From: Streptomyces novaecaesareae
GTDB lineage: Bacteria; Actinomycetota; Actinomycetes; Streptomycetales; Streptomycetaceae
NCBI RefSeq assembly: GCF_000716875.1
Contig: NZ_JNWQ01000097.1
Coordinates: forward strand, 1 to 24,185
Reading direction: 5' to 3'
Length of the DNA: 24,185 nucleotides
The position numbers and the translations under genes are program-made. Positions within the stretch are counted from its first letter, which is position 1, and every line of letters starts with the position of its first letter. Shown here in pieces: positions 21,552 to 24,185 of the stretch. The notes below the pieces were generated by a model, which was not told the origin of the DNA, did no database searches, and worked only from the letters and a program-made list of their open reading frames with translations.

Positions 21552-22445
21552 ATGACCACGGAAACGGCACCGCCGGAGAACCAGGACACGAACGAGAACG
21601 AGAACACGAACAGGAACAGGAACGGGAACGGGAACGGGAGCACGAGCTACGTCCACGGCTACTCGGACGCCGAGGCGCAGCGCCTCGGCGACCAGGCGGA
21701 CACCCTCGCCGAGCTGCTGCACGCGGGCACGGCGTACCCGGCGGGCAGCCAGGTGCTGGAGGCGGGCTGCGGGGTGGGGGCGCAGACGGTTCACCTGCTG
21801 GCCGCCAGCCCGGGCGCGCTGCTGACCGCGGCGGACCTCTCGGCGGAGTCGCTGGCGCAGGCCCGCGCCCGGGTGGCGGCACAGGCGCCTGCGGCGGAGG
21901 TGGCCTGGCACCACGGCGACCTGCACCGACTGCCCTTCCCGGACGGCGCGTTCGACCACGTCTTCCTCTGCTTCGTGCTGGAGCACCTGCCCGATCCGGC
22001 GGCCGGGCTGGCGGCACTGCGGCGGGTGCTGCGGCCGGGCGGGACGATCACGGTGATCGAGGGCGACCACGGCTCGGCGTTCTTCCACCCGGAGAGCCCG
22101 GCGGCCCGCCGGACGATCGACCACCTGGTCCGCCTCCAGGCCGAGGCGGGCGGCGACGGCCTGCTCGGCCGCCGCCTCCACCCGCTGCTGTCGGCGGCCG
22201 GGTTCGCGGACGTGACGGTCCGCCCGAGGACCGTCTACGCCGACGGCGCCCGGCCGGCCCTGGTGGACGGCTTCACCCGGCGGACCTTCGTCGCGATGGT
22301 CGAGGCCGTCCGGACGGAGGCGCTGGCCGCCGGCCTGACCACCCCGGAGGACTTCGACCGGGGCATCGCCGACCTGCGCCGCGCGGCCGAGCCGGGCGGG
22401 ACGTTCCACTACACCTTCTTCAAGGCCGTCGCGGTCAACCCCTGA
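21552..22445 (+). CDS. SAM-dependent methyltransferase (class I)
   Basis: A 297-residue Rossmann methyltransferase. Motif I is VLEAGCGVGAQT (68-79), the acidic end of strand 2 is LLTAADLS, then GDLHRLPFPDGAFDHVFLCF and the post-motif LRRVLRPGGTITVIEGDHG. The UbiE/Methyltransferase-11 type is clear; the substrate is unknown, with metabolite O-, N- or C-methylation possible. Residues 13-30 are an unusual Asn-rich run (NENENTNRNRNGNGNG) encoded by hexamer repeats. The ATG has GAGGGTGGGG just upstream. The gene is divergent from MocR, its probable regulator, and ends 18 bp before the convergent MarR stop. Confidence 0.9.
   Translation: MTTETAPPENQDTNENENTNRNRNGNGNGSTSYVHGYSDAEAQRLGDQADTLAELLHAGTAYPAGSQVLEAGCGVGAQTVHLLAASPGALLTAADLSAESLAQARARVAAQAPAAEVAWHHGDLHRLPFPDGAFDHVFLCFVLEHLPDPAAGLAALRRVLRPGGTITVIEGDHGSAFFHPESPAARRTIDHLVRLQAEAGGDGLLGRRLHPLLSAAGFADVTVRPRTVYADGARPALVDGFTRRTFVAMVEAVRTEALAAGLTTPEDFDRGIADLRRAAEPGGTFHYTFFKAVAVNP
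21590..21640 (+). repeat. 6-bp coding repeats at the methyltransferase N-terminus
   Basis: Hexamers GAACGA, GAACAG/GAACAC and GAACGG recur about eight times and encode alternating Asn with Glu, Thr, Arg or Gly. This stretch lies before the catalytic fold and is probably disordered and variable in length. Confidence 0.75.
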
Positions 22446-22463
22446 CGACAGCTCGGCACTCGG

Positions 22464-22961
22464 CTACTCCGGGCCGTCCCCGAGGGCCGCCAGCAGGGTG
22501 CGCATGGCGTCGACCAGGGCGGCGGTGCGCTCGTCGTCCAGGCCGTCGAGGAGGCCGAACTCGGTGGCGAGGTGGTCGGGCAGGGCGCGCTCGATCAGGG
22601 CGTGGCCCTCGGGGGTGAGGGCCACCTCGCGGCTGCGGCCGTCCTGGTCGCTGCGGGTCCGGGTGACCAGGCCGCGGGCCTCCAGCCGGTCGAGGCGCTG
22701 GGTGATGGCCCCGGAGGTGACCATGGCGGACTGCATCAGGCCGGTCGGGGTGAGGCGGTAGGGCGGGCCGCTGCGCTTGAGGGTGGCGAGGACGTCGAAG
22801 GAGGCGGCGTCCAGGCCGTGCTCGGCGAAGGTGCGGTTGAGCGCCGCGTCCACCAGGCGGTAGAGGCGCTTGAGCCGGCCGAACACCTCCATCGGGGAGA
22901 CGTCCAGGTCGGGGCGCTCGGCGGCCCACTGCGCGACTACGCGGTCCACATGATCTGCCAC
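22464..22961 (-). CDS. MarR-family transcriptional regulator
   Basis: A 165-residue protein with the MarR winged-helix core: LNRTFAEHGLDAASFDVLATL, PTGLMQSAMVTSGAITQRLDRLE (recognition helix), GLVTRTRSDQDGRSREVALT (wing, with the D-x-R-S motif) and TPEGHALIERA. It binds as a dimer to palindromes and is released by small ligands. GTG 22961 is chosen as start; a GGAG lies close to it, and TACCCT (22968-22973, minus strand) is placed so that a leaderless message is possible. The three CTTAG-type sites next to the divergent EamA gene are its probable operators. Confidence 0.92.
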   Translation of the reverse strand: MADHVDRVVAQWAAERPDLDVSPMEVFGRLKRLYRLVDAALNRTFAEHGLDAASFDVLATLKRSGPPYRLTPTGLMQSAMVTSGAITQRLDRLEARGLVTRTRSDQDGRSREVALTPEGHALIERALPDHLATEFGLLDGLDDERTAALVDAMRTLLAALGDGPE

Positions 22962-22992
22962 GGCTCCAGGGTAGGCGATACCGATCGGATTC

Positions 22993-23080
22993 CTTAGCGG
23001 TGAGGTAACTGTGAGCCAGGTCACCTCCACGGGGTGGCGAAGAATGCCTTAGCGCTGAGATACATTGGCTTAGTGCTAAG
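22993..23080. promoter_or_regulatory. Three MarR operator-like palindromes and EamA promoter
   Basis: CTTAGCGGTGAG (22993-23004), CTTAGCGCTGAG (23048-23059) and the perfect palindrome CTTAGTGCTAAG (23069-23080) share one consensus. The last two are exactly 21 bp apart, on the same helix face. TACATT (23061-23066) between them fits a -10 box, which puts the transcription start at about 23073. A repressor bound here would cover the -10 box and the start point. Confidence 0.75.
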
Positions 23081-24056
23081 ACATCGCCTCGCCATCGTGC
23101 TGGTGACGGCCCTCGCCCCCGCCATCTGGGGGACGACGTACCTCGTCACCACCGAGTTCCTCCCGCCCCACCGTCCGCTCCTCGCCGCCGTCATCCGCTG
23201 CCTGCCCGCCGGGCTGCTGCTGATCGCCCTCACCCGCAAGCTGCCGCAGGGCAGCTGGTGGTGGCGCTCGCTGGTCCTCGGCGCACTCAACATCGGCGCG
23301 TTCCAGGCCCTGCTCTTCATCGCCGCCTACCGCCTCCCCGGCGGCATCGCGGCCACCGTCGGCGCCGTCCAGCCACTGATCACCGCCGGGCTCTCGGCCG
23401 CGATCCTCGGGGACCGGCTCACCCTGCGCACCGTGCTGTCCGGCATCGCGGGCGTGGCGGGCGTGAGCCTGCTGGTCCTGCGGGCCAACGCCCAGCTGGA
23501 CGCGCTCGGGCTGGGCGCCGCACTCGGCAGCGCGGTCGTCATGGCCACCGGCGTCGTCCTGTCCAAGCGCTGGGTCTCCCCCGCGCCGCTGCTCGCCACC
23601 ACCGGCTGGCAGCTCACCACCGGCGGACTGCTGCTGGTGCCGGTCACGCTGCTCACCGAAGGCGCGCCGCCGACCCACTACACCACCGACAACGTGCTCG
23701 GCTACGCCTACCTGTGCCTGATCGGCGCGGCCTTCACCTACGCGCTGTGGTTCCGCGGGCTCAAGGCGCTCCCGCCGACATCCGTCTCCTTCCTCTCGCT
23801 GCTCAGCCCGGTGGTCGCCACCGTGATCGGCTGGCTGGCGCTCGGGCAGGGCCTCAGCCCGCTGCAGGCGCTCGGCGCGCTGGTCGTACTCGGGTCGCTC
23901 GTCGCCGCCCAGACCCAGCGGGCCCGCACCGACGCCCGGTCGGCACCCGTCGCCCGCTCCGCCTCCGCGCCGGCCGCGACTGCCGCGCCACCCGGAACGC
24001 CCGTGCCGCCCGTGCCGCCCGTGCCGCCCGTGCCGCCCGTGCGCGAGAACGTCTGA
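23073..24056 (+). CDS. EamA/DMT-family transporter
   Basis: A 327-residue protein with about ten membrane segments in two EamA halves: TALAPAIWGTTYLVTTEFLP (helix 1), AAYRLPGGIAATVGAVQPLI and LGDRLTLRTVLSGIAGVAGV close the first half; GAAFTYALWFRGLKALPPTS and LSPVVATVIGWLALGQGLSP close the second. It probably exports a small metabolite or drug. I chose GTG 23073 rather than GTG 23034: no ribosome binding site precedes either, but 23073 sits 7 nt after a -10 box, giving a leaderless message, and the protein then begins one short basic stretch before helix 1. A repeated VPP tail ends the protein. Regulated by the divergent MarR. Confidence 0.88.
   Translation: MLRHRLAIVLVTALAPAIWGTTYLVTTEFLPPHRPLLAAVIRCLPAGLLLIALTRKLPQGSWWWRSLVLGALNIGAFQALLFIAAYRLPGGIAATVGAVQPLITAGLSAAILGDRLTLRTVLSGIAGVAGVSLLVLRANAQLDALGLGAALGSAVVMATGVVLSKRWVSPAPLLATTGWQLTTGGLLLVPVTLLTEGAPPTHYTTDNVLGYAYLCLIGAAFTYALWFRGLKALPPTSVSFLSLLSPVVATVIGWLALGQGLSPLQALGALVVLGSLVAAQTQRARTDARSAPVARSASAPAATAAPPGTPVPPVPPVPPVPPVRENV
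24003..24038 (+). repeat. 9-bp coding repeat GTGCCGCCC, four copies
   Basis: Four exact tandem copies encode the C-terminal Val-Pro-Pro run of the EamA transporter. The exact identity suggests recent expansion by slippage. Confidence 0.85.
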
Positions 24057-24092
24057 CCCTCCCTACCCCGAACCCGACCCGCACCTCAGGAG

Positions 24093-24107
24093 TCTCAATG
24101 ATTGAGT
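24093..24107. repeat. Inverted repeat CTCAAT-G-ATTGAG next to the transposase end
   Basis: The dyad centred at 24101 lies immediately beyond the transposase stop codon. It could be a subterminal inverted repeat of the element or a weak terminator. Confidence 0.4.
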
Positions 24108-24185
24108 CAAGCCGTCTGCGCGGCCGGATCGGGGGCGAAGATCCGGTTGTCGCGCAGCAGTGCCCACAGGACGCTGACCCGTCGG
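24107..24185 (-). CDS. IS110-family transposase, C-terminal end (truncated by window edge)
   Basis: The last 25 codons are visible on the minus strand and read RRVSVLWALLRDNRIF then APDPAAQTA and a stop. Arg-Arg-Val-x-Val-Leu-Trp-Ala-Leu-x-Arg-Asp is the conserved C-terminal helix of IS110-type transposases (the transposase_20 half), from memory. The 5' part lies outside the window, so intactness cannot be judged. The element begins within about 50 bp of the EamA stop. Confidence 0.7.
   Translation of the reverse strand, partial: RRVSVLWALLRDNRIFAPDPAAQTA

Noticed and set aside
18604..21555. Plus-strand open frame of nearly 1,000 codons opposite GH3 and MocR
   Set aside because: Antisense shadow; the minus-strand frames carry full catalytic motifs.
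23034..23036. GTG 23034 as the EamA start
   Set aside because: No ribosome binding site, and it lies upstream of the predicted -10 box and two operators; kept only as an alternative.

Overview
The window is high-GC actinomycete DNA, and its gene content points to a Streptomyces or Kitasatospora relative. Codon third positions are almost all G or C, ATG and GTG starts are mixed, and several families common in Streptomycetaceae are present (DUF6777, DUF6542 next to an LCP protein, DUF6126, MT0933-type antitoxin, DUF4259). I saw no rRNA, tRNA or CRISPR array. The species assignment is inference.

Layout. 1-2.1 kb: the 3' part of a DUF6777 membrane protein with a long Ser/Thr/Gly repeat tail, convergent with an HxlR regulator. 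2.1-3.5 kb: an MFS exporter divergent from HxlR, with twin operator-like sites between them. 3.5-4.5 kb: a DUF4259 protein and an internally deleted nucleotidyltransferase. 4.5-7.4 kb: a DUF6542 membrane protein translationally coupled to a LytR-CpsA-Psr (LCP) wall-polymer ligase, with an MT0933-type antitoxin on the other side of the promoter region. 7.4-9.3 kb: a lytic transglycosylase convergent with a GalE epimerase. 9.3-12.5 kb: a small secreted C-anchored protein and a large secreted metalloprotease with Pro-Thr linker, Fn3 and ricin-B domains. 12.8-14.2 kb: a hypothetical protein and a ribosome-hibernation-like protein. 14.5-17.1 kb: the most unusual gene, one uninterrupted reading frame joining a complete cytochrome P450 to a complete class I terpene synthase. 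17.1-18.4 kb: DUF6126, an ArsR regulator and a small secreted protein. 18.6-19.8 kb: a secreted GH3 glycosidase. 20.0-22.4 kb: a MocR-type regulator divergent from a SAM methyltransferase. 22.5-24.06 kb: a MarR regulator divergent from an EamA exporter, with three operator-like sites. 24.1 kb to the end: the C-terminal end of an IS110-family transposase.

How genes work together. Three regulator/target pairs are visible (HxlR-MFS, MarR-EamA, MocR-methyltransferase), each sharing a short divergent promoter. Cell-wall or surface functions cluster at 4.5-12.4 kb. The P450-terpene synthase stands alone, with no obvious prenyl diphosphate synthase, ferredoxin or reductase gene nearby, so if it works it is a self-contained cyclise-and-oxidise enzyme fed by general metabolism.

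A recurring oddity is short tandem repeats (units of 7, 8 and 9 bp) in spacers, and others (6, 9, 15 and 18 bp) that extend or decorate protein ends. All family calls come from reading motifs by eye; no database search was run.
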